Part shown: positions 1-12,421 of the stretch, piece by piece | How the letters are laid out: each line of letters starts with the position of its first letter | Position numbering within the stretch: the stretch's first letter is position 1 | NCBI GenBank assembly: GCA_024036415.1 | Contig: JAMWET010001300.1 | Span: 968,501-1,032,500, forward strand | DNA: 64,000 bases | Origin: Prochilodus magdalenae | Taxonomy: Eukaryota; Chordata; Actinopteri; Characiformes; Prochilodontidae | Direction: 5' to 3' | Translations under genes and position numbers: made by a program | The notes under the pieces: model-generated | What the model was told of the DNA's origin: nothing | What the model saw: the letters and a program-made list of their open reading frames with translations, nothing else | Database searches by the model: none

Positions 1-2598
1 TACACCTCAATAAATCAACTTGTTAATAAAAGTTAAAGGCTTTAAAATGTGTTTTTCAATTAAACTCACATTTATTTATTTATGTTAAGCACCATTATTT
101 AGTTGTCTGTATAGCCTTGTTTCACTCTGTGTTTACAGTAAACAGCTGAGGGAATGTTGTTTTTTTTTGGCGACTGATGACCCTCTGCATAATTTGGCAG
201 TTGTTCTGAACCCAGAGATGTTCTTGCCCAGCTGTGCCTCCCCTAAAACTAATGCTACAGTAAGTGTAGCATCTGTTGTATCGGCACTCAGCACGCCTGA
301 GACTTAAAACTGATGTGCAACTTTTTGTTTTTGGTATGAATGATTTTTTTCTTTCTTAGCTACTGTAGTAGTAGCAGTAGTAGTTACTGATAGTCAGTGG
401 CACTATATGCTTTGGCAGCTGCTCTTGTGCCCTTTTTCATGGCTACTCTTTGTGTTATTCCGTATTCTTCCTAGTAAAAGACACGACTGTGCTTAACAAT
501 ATTCTCTCCCCTCTGCTAACCACAGTAATGCTGGCTAAATTGGAACATATGGCTTCTATTTTAGTGGACCTTCTGTTTGACCTTCTCTGAAATCGAGGTG
601 ATTATAAAAGGTGGGTGATGAACACAGTTCCTGGGCCAGTGCCAGGGGTGAAGATTCAAATAAACAGAAATCCTTGCAGCATTCCTCTAACATTTAGACA
701 GATAGGCCATTACCAGAGCCTAATGCGTTTCTTCCAGCCATATCTGTCTTGCCCAACCCCCAACCCCCCCCTCAAAAAAAAAAAAACTTTCTCAGCAGAG
801 ATAACAGTCTTCAATTACAGACCTTTAAGCAGTACTTGAATTGGGCCACAGTGAGCACTTCTTATCATTGTCTTATTGGAAACCCTTCCTCGTCCTTAAT
901 GGTATTTCTGTTTTTTTTTTTAAATGAACCTGAACGGAATCTTTAATTTAGAGTTTATTATTTTAAAATTGTCCGAAATCTAGATTCTCATAGGGTAATC
1001 ATCTAGTTTTTTTACATACCTAAAAGAGCAATTTTGTGTGTGCATGGTGTATGGCCACCTTTCATTTTTCACCTTTTAATTTTCATTAAAACCAAAATAT
1101 TCATAAATCAGAAAAATATTTAACAGCACATTATGCAGAAGTCTTAATGAAATACATTTACAAAATGTTCAGTGTTTAAGGGGTTAATTTGTTGCTGTTT
1201 TATTTGAGTACTTTTTTGTTAAGTTGGTATTTAGTTTTCTATTTGGAATTTTTCAAACCAAGTTGTACATCATACCAGACTTCCACATCACCACCACAGA
1301 GCCCCTGAAGCTAACAGAGCAAAGGTGCTTAAGAAAACATTTTTAATTGTTTGCTGGACAATTAAAAAAATTGCTTAGTGTGTAGGCTGCTATCTCCTGA
1401 ATCATAACAAGATTGCTGATTCCTTTCATTTGTGCATAAGTGTAATGGTCCTTATGGTCCTTATGAACCTCTGTTCAATCCACACTGTTTCTGACTCACC
1501 TTGTGATCATTTTAGGTGGTAAAATGAGCTATTCATCTCATTCTCTAATTAAACCGTCTTACAGCGGGTTCAAAGGAGAAGCTTCCAGTGTATATGTATA
1601 ATCAGATGGCTAATATGTTAACAGTTATTCACAGTAGTTGATGTGAAATGCTCAATTTTACAGACATTTGCTGAGTGAGAGGAAATTATCATATGAAGTG
1701 TTCAGTTGTATTTTTCCTGTTTGATGTTGCTTTAAGGTAGTTTAAAAGTCTGTTGACCTAAAATGATATAGTAGTGTATTCAGAATCCATTCCCAGCAGA
1801 GTGGTATGTCTGTGATATTGATAATCACTACAGAAAAATGGCCAAAATGCTTGAAATGTATTAACAGGGATGTTGAGAATGGGCTTTCGCTTAGATATGT
1901 ACTCGTATGGTCAGCCATATTATTTATCCTTTGCCTTTTAAATAGCTTCGTTTTCTGTTCTTTTCAGGAAACTTGCTTTCAGCTTTTCAAAGACTTCTGC
2001 ATGAATCACTCTGAAATCATGCACAGGTCAGTATTAAAAGTTGGTTTAGAAGCGTTTTCTGCTTCTTATTGTCCAAGAAATTCTAAAACACATTCAGTGA
2101 TGTTGAGCTCTGTACCTTATTGTTTTGGACACACCAGCAGCTTCTTTGCATAATCTGCCAGTTTTCTTTTTTTTTTCCCTTTTTTTTTTTTTTAATCTGT
2201 TTTTTTAAATCTTTTTGACCACTACACATCTTTTGGAGTCATAGCATTGAGCTGCATGGACTGCTCCTGCTATAAACAAATGAAAGAGGACACGAAGAAA
2301 GAGGCTGCGCAGCTGTGATGATGCAGTTGATTAAACTGGTTGGTTATTGGTGCCAGGGACATATCGCAACGCTTTCATGTTCACACTACAGATGTTGTGT
2401 TGTGATTATATCCCTGACCACCTCCAGAGATGATTTGAATGTCTCAGTGCGTTTCTGAGAAACATTACACAACGCTAGCAGGGTTTCATTAAGGAAAGTG
2501 AAGTGCCATAATTTAAGATGGGAAAAGAAATCTACTCAAAATCTTCTACAGAGCTGTGAGGATCAAAAGAAGGTCGATACAGACGATACAAAATGTGC
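1..2598. other. Upstream non-coding DNA
   Basis: No recognisable gene. The open frames here are short and interrupted. There are homopolymer T tracts near 2165-2195 and an A/C-rich tract near 765-787. An isolated exon-like segment at 1968-2026 is described under findings, but it has no recognisable protein family and is not called as a gene. Confidence 0.6.
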
Positions 2599-2606
2599 AT
2601 ATTTAC

Positions 2607-3612
2607 TAGGGCTGCCCTTTAGAAGTCAACGAGTCGAATCGACAGTCGGAGACCCTTAAAGTCGACTCACTCCTTCAAGTCGACTGACAACAGTGACTCG
2701 TAAAACAGACCAAAGCATACAAAAATGCACAATAACTTTAAGAATTTAAAAATACATTTTGCTAAGTATTAAATGGGGGATAATAAATATATATGTAAGT
2801 TCTAGCTGGGCTGTGACGCACGCTTGCTAAAAAATTAAATCCACGTGACACCGTGCGCTGGTAGTTCACCGTTAAAGGAAGCTAAAGCTGTGAAGCTGAG
2901 AAACGCTGAGAAAGTCTGGAGGAGCTTTAGAAGAAGAGAATCTGAACAAATTAAACCTAATTCTGGTCTTCATTTAGTCAGACATCCAACACTGCTTCAA
3001 ACGAGTGAGCTGACTTTCGTCTTAGACGTAACGGCTGTTTGCAGTGAAGAAAAAAATAATTCCATTATTTTAGAACCTAAATTACAGATATTTGTATTTA
3101 TTCATTTACCGTTAAGATTATTTTTTATATAAAGATAAGTACAGTTGCTTAATATGCCTGCTGATAAATGAGAGATAATTATTTATCTAGTAGTTTCATT
3201 CTTCGTTTTATCTAAAAAGAATGAAAATATTGACTATGTTTTTATTTAACAGTTCATTATTTATGAGAGATGAAAGACGAAGGGTCCTCCTACTGAAGCA
3301 GCTGTTAGAAGTGAAATTAAAGAGACAGGCTATAAATACGAGCTGCTCCCTGACGCTATATTCTGTAATTAAATCAGGCTCCACTTCAGATCGATCATCA
3401 TATGCCACGTCTCTTTTAGTTCAGAAATACATTTCTGTGACTCTGCTGTCTTTCTAAATGAGGAGGACATCTGATCTGAACCGTATGCAGATTGATTTAC
3501 TGATTACTAGATAATGTACATGGAGAAAAAAACATGAACGAATAGTCGAATTGCCGGCCAGGACGGGCAAATCCGATTTGACTGGCAAAATTCTGAGTTG
3601 GGTATAGCCCTA
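2607..3612. mobile_element. Non-autonomous hAT-like DNA transposon with 8-bp target duplication
   Basis: The segment begins TAGGGCTGCCC and ends GGGTATAGCCCTA, so the outer bases form an inverted repeat (TAGGGCT and its complement). It is flanked on both sides by the same 8 bases, ATATTTAC (2599-2606 and 3613-3620), the target-site length expected of hAT elements. GTCGA-rich sequence follows the left end, a look common in fish hAT repeats. The two internal frames (95 and 78 codons) do not resemble a full transposase, so the 1,006-bp element probably needed a transposase supplied elsewhere. The perfect duplication suggests it is not very old. Boundaries are seen directly; the superfamily is inferred from end sequence and duplication length. 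Confidence 0.8.
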
Positions 3613-3620
3613 ATATTTAC

Positions 3621-4317
3621 AGTGAACTGGTTTCTGTTTATTGTTGGAGGTATTAATATATCAAGTATTCTGCTCTTCACAGAACGATTTGTAAAGCCGC
3701 TTGCTCCTTGTTACTCCATTACTGCAATCCTAACTTTAGTTTGTGCTCATTTTTGAGCTAAATTAGGGAGCATTTGTTCTGTTTCACCAGCCATTGACTT
3801 TATTTAATCACCCCTTGGAAAGACATTGCTTGATAATTAGTTAACTTGCATGTAATAAAGTGTAAGGCTTGATGCGCTGCTTAATGTCATGAAAATCGTT
3901 TGAACTTACTAGCCTTGTTTTAATTCACACAGCTCTGAGAAGTAAATTTCTTTCCTGATCTTAGAGATTGCGTTATCTCTTACAGCCACTCTGTGCAATA
4001 TATAATGTGCTGTACACTAATGGCTTACAGGGAAAGTGCTGCTTCTGCCTTCAGCTTTAAAGTGACTTTCACACTTCTTTCACATGCACAGACGTTGACT
4101 AATTGTTGAATATTTTAGTGAGCGCAGTGGAAAAGGTAAGAGCTTGCACAGGAATATTTAAATGTCGGGTACTAGATGTATTTAGTGGTCAGCAGAAAGG
4201 ATCTGTTTGAGGTGCTATTGTCTGTGAATCTATACCTGCAGTATAAGGGACATATATCTTATATCTTATATTATACTATTGCGTTGAGTTTCCCATAGAC
4301 TTTATTATCTTTAAATC
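3621..4317. other. Non-coding DNA between two transposons
   Basis: AT-rich sequence with no recognisable gene, RNA or repeat apart from a short TATATCTTATAT-type stretch near 4254-4275. Confidence 0.5.
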
Positions 4318-4319
4318 TA

Positions 4320-5064
4320 CACTCATCATCAAGAGAATAGATGCATGAATCAACTGATGGGAATTAAATTTGGTTGGTTAGGTTGGCATCCTGAGACATG
4401 CAAATGATTCAAGTTTCACACTCTGTGTGACGTAAGCAAGGACAGGCCTTATCGCTGTACCTGACTGTCCCAACAGCCACAATTGTGGACATTCAGCGAG
4501 CAGTGATGCCCTCCACAAGTCATCCTGTTAGTGCCAGCACCTTTGGCAGATTGCTGCACAACACAGGACTACATGCACAGGTCAATGATGCCAAAGACTG
4601 CAGTGGTGTCATGCCAGGCTGTCATGGAGTGATTTAGAGTCCTGTTTTTGTCTTGGAGGAGAATACCAGCGAATCCATGTGTGGATGCACTGTAGTCGAC
4701 ATCACGATTAATGGCTGTTGTCACGTGTCACATGTCCGGAAGGCGTCATTCCAACTCGGCCCCTACTGCGAAGTCTGCAGGAACTGTGTGAGAATATTCA
4801 AGCTGCATGAAATGGAGTATCTCAGGACACCATTAGGAGCCTCTGCAACTCTATGCAGAGACATCTGCATGTTGCATTAGCAAACATGGCGGCCTGACGC
4901 CATACCAAGAGCCACTTCTTCTGTACGTGTAGCTCAATAAATATTGTCCATATCAGTCTAAATTTATCATAATTTATTGTTCCTGGTAACCTTTATCTTC
5001 CTTCCCAATAGCTCTGCAATCTGACACTTACTGCTGGGTGCAACTGTTCTTTTGGTAATGAGTG
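4320..5064 (+). mobile_element. Tc1-like transposon relic, copy A, with both ends
   Basis: Both ends are visible. CACTCAT at 4320 and ATGAGTG ending at 5064 are inverted copies, each bordered by TA (4318-4319 and 5065-5066), the Tc1/mariner target dinucleotide. Similarity between the ends continues inward for about 25 bases. Near the right side one frame reads CENIQAA, a stop, then SQDTIRSLCNSMQRHL, resembling the C-terminal tail of Tc1 transposases (ENxxAxW..PQ..IxxLxxSMxRR). The rest of the transposase is missing or out of frame, and at about 745 bp the element is well short of an autonomous one. Related relics lie at 14215-14905, 28835-29390, 30030-30160 and 45111-45905. Confidence 0.72.
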
Positions 5065-5066
5065 TA

Positions 5067-8000
5067 TTTTCTTTATTGAGACATTTTAAACAAGACTTTA
5101 AATTGATAAAAATAAGATACTGATTTTATCCTCAAATCCAGAATGTTAGATGTACATTTCATTGTATTCTATTTTTTGTTTCCCTTTGTATTAGTTTCAT
5201 GTGCTCCAATCTGTAATTTGCTAGGCCAGTCCTAGTTTGAGTTCACTAATTGGTAATGGATTAACAAACCTGGCTAGCAGAAAATGACACTATTTCTGTG
5301 AGGCCTGAACACATATTTGCAATTTAGCTCCACCAAGTACTGGTACTGTTTCTAAGCCTAGTTCAGGTCCAACATGCCTTCATTTTTAAATAAAAAAAAT
5401 CTGAACACAAGATAACTAGATCCATTAAGTTGCATTCTCCTATTAAAACTCAGAGTTCTGAGCTGAAGCTGAAGCCCAAACAAACCAAGCACATCCGTCA
5501 GCTCTGACAGAAAGACAAATGCCTTTCAGTCTGTGTTGTCCCCACTGTAAATGTGGAAACTGCCCTAGATATACTAAATAAATAGCTGTGACATATCTGT
5601 GGTTTTAAAATAATGTAAATATTGAGTATAATTTCCTATTTTATCTCCTCTTTTTATTCTATGCTTATCGTCCCAACCCTAATTTTGTGAAAACATGGTG
5701 TGTGGAAAATTAGGCCTACTTGTAGAGGACAGCCCTGTGGGAATGTGTGGCTGGTGGTGACCAGAAATTGAGGGGGTGAACTCCATTAGGTAGCAGAGTG
5801 GCATTGCCAGTATGGTCACGTTATTTGATTCCTTTTTTCTACTAACCCCTTCTCCCCCACCCCCCCACCACATGAAACGACATGTCACATTTCCGTGCAT
5901 TACTGCATCATGTGCATAGGTGGTTATTTTCACTGTTGGGTCTTATGTGGCGGTTCCCTTTTAATACCAAATGATTATTATAGTAATATTATTGTATTGT
6001 CTGCAAGTGGTCTGTGGTCATTTTATCCCTCCTTTGTTGGACTTTAGCTCATTTACCTGCCCAGTTTGCCAATGCTTTACTCTGTCAAAGAAGACATTAC
6101 CTAATGTCACTGCCATGTGCCTTTATCTGCTGTAGTTTCCAGCTCCTGCCTAGACTTTAGCTACACACCTCACCTGTGATTTATTCACCCTTTGTCATTA
6201 ACCCCAGCAGTTTCTTGTTACCCAGCGGTGTATTTGTACCCATGTGTTGTTCTGGTTGATGTTGATTGTTTCTATTTATCGTGTTGTAGGGTTTTGGCCT
6301 CAGTTTGTCTTCATTTAAGTTTAGTTCTGTTATGTTTCAGATGTTCTCCTAAGATATGAGAATGTACAAAATTCACATCCAGGATCTTGGCACTCCTAGA
6401 GCATGCAGACCTTCAAACCACGAAGCTACTTTCTGAAGTTGTGATCAATATATCTTGCAGAATACATTAAAACTGGTTTCTGTCAGCATATTGGATTTTG
6501 TCTGTGCTCTTAGCCCAGGTGTGCTGTTTGGATGATGATACTTGGATCACAGTTGATCCCTTATATCTTCAAAAGAAGAACTTTTAAGCAGCCCATCAAT
6601 ATGGAAATGTTTGTCTGTCTTGTCTGTGGAGCAAGATGTTGAAGAAATGTTTATTAGGCTGTCTGCCTTTTTTCATCTCATCGAGAATCAATGAAGGAGA
6701 CAGAGCCTTCTCATAAAATTTGGATTGCTGGCAGCTCTAGTAAAGTCTGTTCATTGTGTATTGGTTGACTGTGGGATATTGTAAATGTACTTTGCTTGCC
6801 TGCTGTCAGTTTGATTTAAGATTCAATCAGCTGAAGTTTGATTTTAGCCTTATGTGCCAAGAAAAGTGACTGAGATCTACTTTTAGACAGTGTGCTATAC
6901 TTTGAAGACTCAGCAGCTTACAGTAGATATTGATGACCTGTGTTTTATTGGTATCTGCAGAAGTATTAACTTTGGTTCAAATCTATGGTCTCCTGACAGT
7001 GGGTGAAACCTGTTGTTCCACTATGAAACCCTGTTTACTATGTGAGAGCAGTACAGACAAAACCGGGGAAAAGCTTATCGCTCAAAAAGAGAATGTAGTG
7101 GTAAATAAAGATGACTGGTGGCATTGTGGCAAATTTAAGTATGTGTGAGATCTACTAAAACTCTACTAAAACGTGAGATTACTGCTCGTAAGAACTATCT
7201 GAGCAGTGGTGCTTTATCTCTTGTTCTGATCTCATTCTTATCTAGAAGAAATAGATATTAATATCTGTATCATATATATATTTTTTCACCTATTTTCTAT
7301 GGTTGAACTGGTGAATCTGAACACAAACACCATCCGGTTTACAATAACAACAGCATCATATGTAGCCTATAAACATGCTTAATTTTAAGTATACAGTATT
7401 AAGCCATATAAAAATTAATTTCCATAGATATCAGTTATCAAAAATTGTAAACCCTTAAAATTGGGCTCAGCAGTATATTGATATATTTTGCAACAAGATA
7501 TAAGACAAGACATTTATATCGCCATAGTTTGATGTTGAGTTACGTACAACAATATATAACCTCTTTCATCAGTGCTTGCTTTCTAACACTCTCTGTGCAA
7601 CCCTGTCCAAAATGTGCACACACTCAGCCCCGCCAGCCTTGGCTCACAAGCTCTCCTGCAACATGGATGGCTACACAGCACCATCAATAAACTGTTGAAG
7701 ATGACCTGGGGCCATATTAAAGAACCTTCCTATCTTTTAATACTAAATGAAGTGAACATTTTTCACTAATTCATATTACAAAACAATGTAACAGCGTCTC
7801 GTCTCCAGTTAAGAAATCTACTTAACTAAACTACGAAATTACTTGATTAATAATCAAAACCATTAACCCAAGATTCCAGTTGCCCAGTCACATGTACATG
7901 TTTAATGGATTTTACATGTACATGTTGATGGAAACCCTGTCTTACATTTTATTAAGATCACAGTATGTTTGTATAAAAGTGATTGTGACTCACATCTTAC

Positions 8001-8569
8001 ATGTGGCCAGATGGTGAGATGTGAATTTGGGTCTGTATTGCCCAGACTTGTCCAGATCATTATCAGTATAGGCCACAAATTTTCATGTTGGTCAGGCTGT
8101 AGTTTACAGAACCCTGTCAGTTTACTGTTCTATATAATTAATAATACACTTTGCATGATAACTATTGGATTTTGCCCCAGTTTAAATGATACATTGGCTG
8201 TTTAAATTTAGATATAAGTAACTGTTTGTATCAGTGCATCTTTTCTCCTCACTGTTGCTTAAATGTTGTGTATATCATTGGCAGCAAAGCCTTTAAAAGC
8301 CTTTACATTTCTTCAAACTTGTATCCAGGTGAGAATTATGTTCTTTAAGTGATTCCACTAAAATCCAAATGGAAGCTTGAGATCTGCGACACATTAGCTT
8401 GAGGCAAAGCTGGTTTAAATGGATAAAGGGCAGTTGTCCCATATGTATTAGCAAGGTCAACCACAAAGGACATCCACCTAACCAGCATAAGGAAAGCAGC
8501 TCTGTTATGACAGATAAAAGGAGGAGGAGTAGGCTAAATTAATTTTCACAGATGTAGTGGTTAATATAC
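5067..8569. other. Non-coding DNA
   Basis: No recognisable gene or RNA. Two identical self-complementary 12-mers ACATGTACATGT lie at 7890-7901 and 7914-7925. The frames at 5679-5933 and 6930-7148 show no family signature. Confidence 0.55.
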
Positions 8570-9405
8570 AGTGGTGTGAAAAAGTGTTTGCCCCCTTCAT
8601 GATTTCTTACTGATATTTTTTGCATGTTTGTCTCTTAACAAATTTAAGTATTAGTCAAAGACAACACAAATAAACATAAAATGCAGTTTTTAAATTAAGG
8701 TTTTTATTAGTAAGAAAAAAATCCAAACCTACATGGCCCTGTGTGGAAAAAGTGTTTGCCTCTAAACCTAACTGGTTCGGCCACCGTTAGCAGCAACAAC
8801 TTTAATCAAGCGTTTGCGGTAACTTGCAGTGAGTCTTTCACCTTGCTGTGGAGGAATTATGACCCACTTATCTTTGCAGAATTGTTGTAATTCAGCCACA
8901 CTGGAGGATTTTCAAGCATGAGCCGGCTTTTTAAAGTCATGCCACAGCATCTCATTAGGATTTAGGCCACTCCAAGTCTTCACTTTGTTTTTCTTCAGCT
9001 ATTCAGAGGTGGACTTGCTGGTGTGTTTTGGGTCATTGTCCTGCTGTAGAACCCAAGTTCGTTTCAGCTTTAGGCCACAAACAGATGGCCGGACATTCTA
9101 CTTCAGGATCAATCTTTTGGTAGACAGCGGAATTCATGGTTCTATTTATCACAGCATGTCCTCCAGGTCCTGAAGCAGATAAACAGCCCCAGACTATCAC
9201 TTTACTGCAGGTATGATGTGCTTTTTCTGAAATGCGGTGTTACTGCCAGATGTAATGGGACGCACACCTTCCAAAAAGTTTAACAAGTCTTGGGTATCAT
9301 TAAGATGTTTTCTGGCAAAATTGAGATGAGCCTTAATGTGCTTTTCTGTATAGCAGTGGTTAAACATTGTTGCTTTGAATGCCAACCTTTTTCCATACTA
9401 GGTCA
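8570..9405 (-). mobile_element. Tc1-like transposon, truncated, transposase pseudogene on minus strand
   Basis: The left end carries CAGTGGTGTGAAAAAGTG just after TATA, followed by TTTGCCCCCTT. I recognise this as the terminal repeat of an abundant fish Tc1-like family. The following sequence is the antisense of its transposase: near 8800-9000 the complement contains the C-terminal half, and near 9197-9385 the minus-strand frame reads FARKHLNDTQDLLNFLEGVR and TSGSNTAFQKKHI, a decayed copy of the central region. Frameshifts and small deletions break the frame. The N-terminal half and the second terminal repeat are absent, so this is a dead 5'-truncated copy. The right border is approximate. 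Confidence 0.8.
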
Positions 9406-9799
9406 GCTTTTTTATCTTGTTTTTCTGCCTTCTAGCCCTAACAGCGTACTCACCACCACCCGCCCCTCTCTCTCCCTCTCTTGCTCTCTGTGTAGTTATC
9501 ATGCACTTGCTGTGCCACAGGCCAGTTGGGTCAGGGTGTGTGGCTTTAATATTTCAGCAGGAGGCTCATCCGTGGTGCCCCGCTGCCTCTTGTTTCCTCT
9601 GGGGTTGAGCAGAATAGAAGCCAGCCCATGCAGTAGAGCTTAGAAATATCACTGCCCTCAAAGTCTAGTCACTATTAGCCCAGTGTCCCCTTGTAAGACT
9701 ACAATATGGTGGCATGAACTGCATATCAGTTTCTGAACAGCTGCACTGGTGTTATGTGCTAAACATATTTCATCTAATTGCTATAATAGACTGCATATG
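9406..9799. other. Non-coding DNA with CT-rich patch
   Basis: Contains a short C/T-rich stretch near 9462-9495 and no recognisable gene. The overlapping 117-codon frame (9290-9643) runs from transposon relic into unrelated sequence and has no family signature. Confidence 0.5.
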
Positions 9800-10390
9800 A
9801 TCAGGTTGTCTAAACCACTCCTCAGGGCCACCAGCTGATCCACATTTTTGCTCTATCCCTATGTGTTGAGAGTTTGAATCTACACAGTATTCTGGTTGGT
9901 CATGAGCATGCTGCCAAAACGCTTTGACTGATTTGAATTGAGACATGAAAAGCTCGCCGGGTTGAACTGCTACAGACTGGACTTGCTGTTCCAGCACATC
10001 CCACAAATGCTCAATTGGATTTGAGAATTTGTAGGCCAGGGTGACACTTTGAGCTCCGGGTCATGTTTCACAAACCATTCCCGAACAGTGGGTGCCATCC
10101 CATTCCGTCAGGAGTACTGTTGCCGTGAAGGGATGTATTTGATACTGGAGTAGGTGGCATGTGCCAAACTGATGTCCAGATTAATACCTGTTTTCCTGCA
10201 CAACATACCCCAACCTATCCATCACATTCCCCAAACCTGTCTTCTTCCTAAAGTGCATTGTGGTGGCATCGCTGAGTGCACATTTGCCCAGCCATCCACG
10301 TGAAGTGAAAGAAAACAGGACTTACATGATTGAGCAAACTTCCATTGCTCCAGGGTCCAGATCCAACCTTATTGTAAGTCCTTCTAGTAC
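9800..10390 (-). mobile_element. Second Tc1-like transposase relic, minus strand
   Basis: The + strand reads as the antisense of another fish Tc1-like transposase family. Phrases such as CACAAATGCTCAATTGGATT near 10002-10021, followed by 'ccattcccgaacagtg' near 10075, match the family pattern as I remember it. Reading is interrupted by many stops and indels, no terminal repeats could be fixed, and both borders are approximate. It differs in sequence from the Tc1-like family at 4320-5064 and from the element at 8570-9405. Confidence 0.6.
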
Positions 10391-12059
10391 AGGCTGAGGG
10401 TTAAGATGGATAAAATTCGCATTTACTATTCAGATTTTTTTTTATTTAGATGTTTGCGGCAGATGCGTAAAGCCAAACCGGATATTCTGCCACAACAGAA
10501 AGTTCTGCCATCACGAGTGGAATGATTCACCAAGAGTGCAGTGGGCATGGTTGACCAATATCATCCTGATTTTTCTTAATCTTGTTCCTGAGATAGGTAA
10601 TAAAAAACCCATTGCAGATATACGACATGACATTCATGTTTTTAAACCACTTTTGTGCTCTTGAGTGCGCACAGATTCTTTTCCAACCTTGCAAACAAAT
10701 CCCAAATAAGCCAGCATTAGTGAATGGTGGAATCTTTGTGACAGCTGCATGAATTTTAGGAAGATGGATGTCGAATGAGGACCAGTGTTCAAAACTTTTG
10801 CCTGTCTCCTGCAGCGTTGGAAAATAACAATTCTTATTTCTTGGGGAGGCAAGGACTCCAAAATGTATCATTGTTGATTTCCAAATGAAGCCCAGAATGT
10901 CATCCTGCCTTTTTCCACCTTACATGAACAGGCTACAATGATAAAGCTCTCTTCTGATTATCCATGTCACTCTTTTTTCCCCCAATGCAAACATGTGAAC
11001 GTAGCATGACACCATGACCTTTCACCTGCTTCACTGTTGGAGGTGAATTAATTCAAAATCAGTTGAATTAAGTGTTGTGTCTAAATAATAATTAAGTCTA
11101 AATAATATGTGTGTGAATGCTAGAGATGCTTGCTATGTGTGTAAATGTTAGTGCAGGAGAACCCAGTCTTATTTGCAAGTGGGCCGCAAGGTTGAAGATT
11201 TTCATTTCAACAAACCAGCAGCACACCTGATAAGTTGTTGAAGGCTGAGAGCAGCTGATGAATGGGTGCGCCTGCTTGTTGGCAGTGAAGACCTGCAGCA
11301 ACACAGGCTTTTGCAGATAAGAGTGAACACCCCTGGCTTTTAGGAAAGAACAGAAAATCAATAAGACCAGATGCATAATGTAAACTGAAAGCGTTTTATC
11401 TTTTCAAGTTTGAAAGCAGAAGATCTCCTATGGCATTGTTGCATTTCTCTTGGGGGATTGTTCAGTAATTGTCTTGGCTTTTTCTTCTTGGGGAACCTCA
11501 GCATATTATTCCAGCCACTCATTCCGTCTGTCTTTTTTTTGGGGGTCTGTATAAGGATCTGGGATCCTGTCATTTGCTGCGTATATCATGCGTACAGCAC
11601 TGCAAAAAGAGGGAGCCGTTAGGGTGATGTATGAATGCGGTCTCCTGACTGCCCGGGTCAGAGCTGAGGGATTGCAGCTGAAACTCTGGGGACAAAAGGC
11701 AGCAGTTCCAATTCAGATAAAGCTGCTGTTTCCACTGGCTGCACCGGCATTGCTCTTTGGGCTGTGTTTTTTTTTTTTTTTTATGCTGTCCTATTATTGG
11801 CTGGAGAACTTTCAAGAGCTACTTGAAATGGTCTGTGGTATGACCTTTATTGATCATTGGTTTCTGTTTAAAAAGCATCTCAGATCATGATCCCTTATTA
11901 TTATGCAGGTCCTGGAGGTTTGACCTTTCCAGTGACCTGACTGTCCTGCTCAGTTACTTCACAGCACTCTGATAGCTGTACAGTGTAATGTTCCTCAAAG
12001 CAAGTGCACAGCTCAGCCTAGTGCAACCTTTGTAGAGTAGAAACACCACTGCACTCGGA
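10391..12059. other. Non-coding DNA, possible unclassified repeat in the first part
   Basis: The 114-codon minus-strand frame at 10527-10871 has no signature I recognise; it could be a decayed transposon fragment, since it directly follows two others. From 11400 to 11890 the sequence is mixed and complex, broken only by a T run at 11768-11783. No gene is called. Confidence 0.45.
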
Positions 12060-12421
12060 CACTTTATTATTAAAGCTCTTATATAACACTGCTATGGACA
12101 TCGCTAAGTCACTTTATACAACAGGAATGACATAAACATACATATTTATATTTGGCTCCACTGTCTTTCAGACTATACCTGTCTCATAAATGTACATATC
12201 AGAGAATTTCTACAGACCCCTCCTGTCTCTGTATATTCTGTATTTTTTGTATTTTGTATTGATTTAATACATCTCATTTATATATCATTATTTTAATATG
12301 TTTAGTATGCATACAATGTTGTCCTGCGGTAGAGTATCAACCTGAGCCTCACCACAAGCATTTCAATGCATAATTGTCCTGACATGTTGTGCATATGACA
12401 AATAAAACTGAAACTTGAAAT
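12060..12421 (+). mobile_element. LINE-like retrotransposon 3' tail
   Basis: The block ends in GACAAATAAAACTGAAACTTGAAA, quoted here as GACAAATAAAACTG then AAACTTGAAA. This is the type of polyadenylation-like terminus seen in fish non-LTR retrotransposons. The sequence before it is an AT-rich 3' UTR-like stretch. There is no reverse transcriptase or endonuclease frame, as expected for a 5'-truncated insertion. The family (L2-like or Rex-like) is uncertain. Confidence 0.55.
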
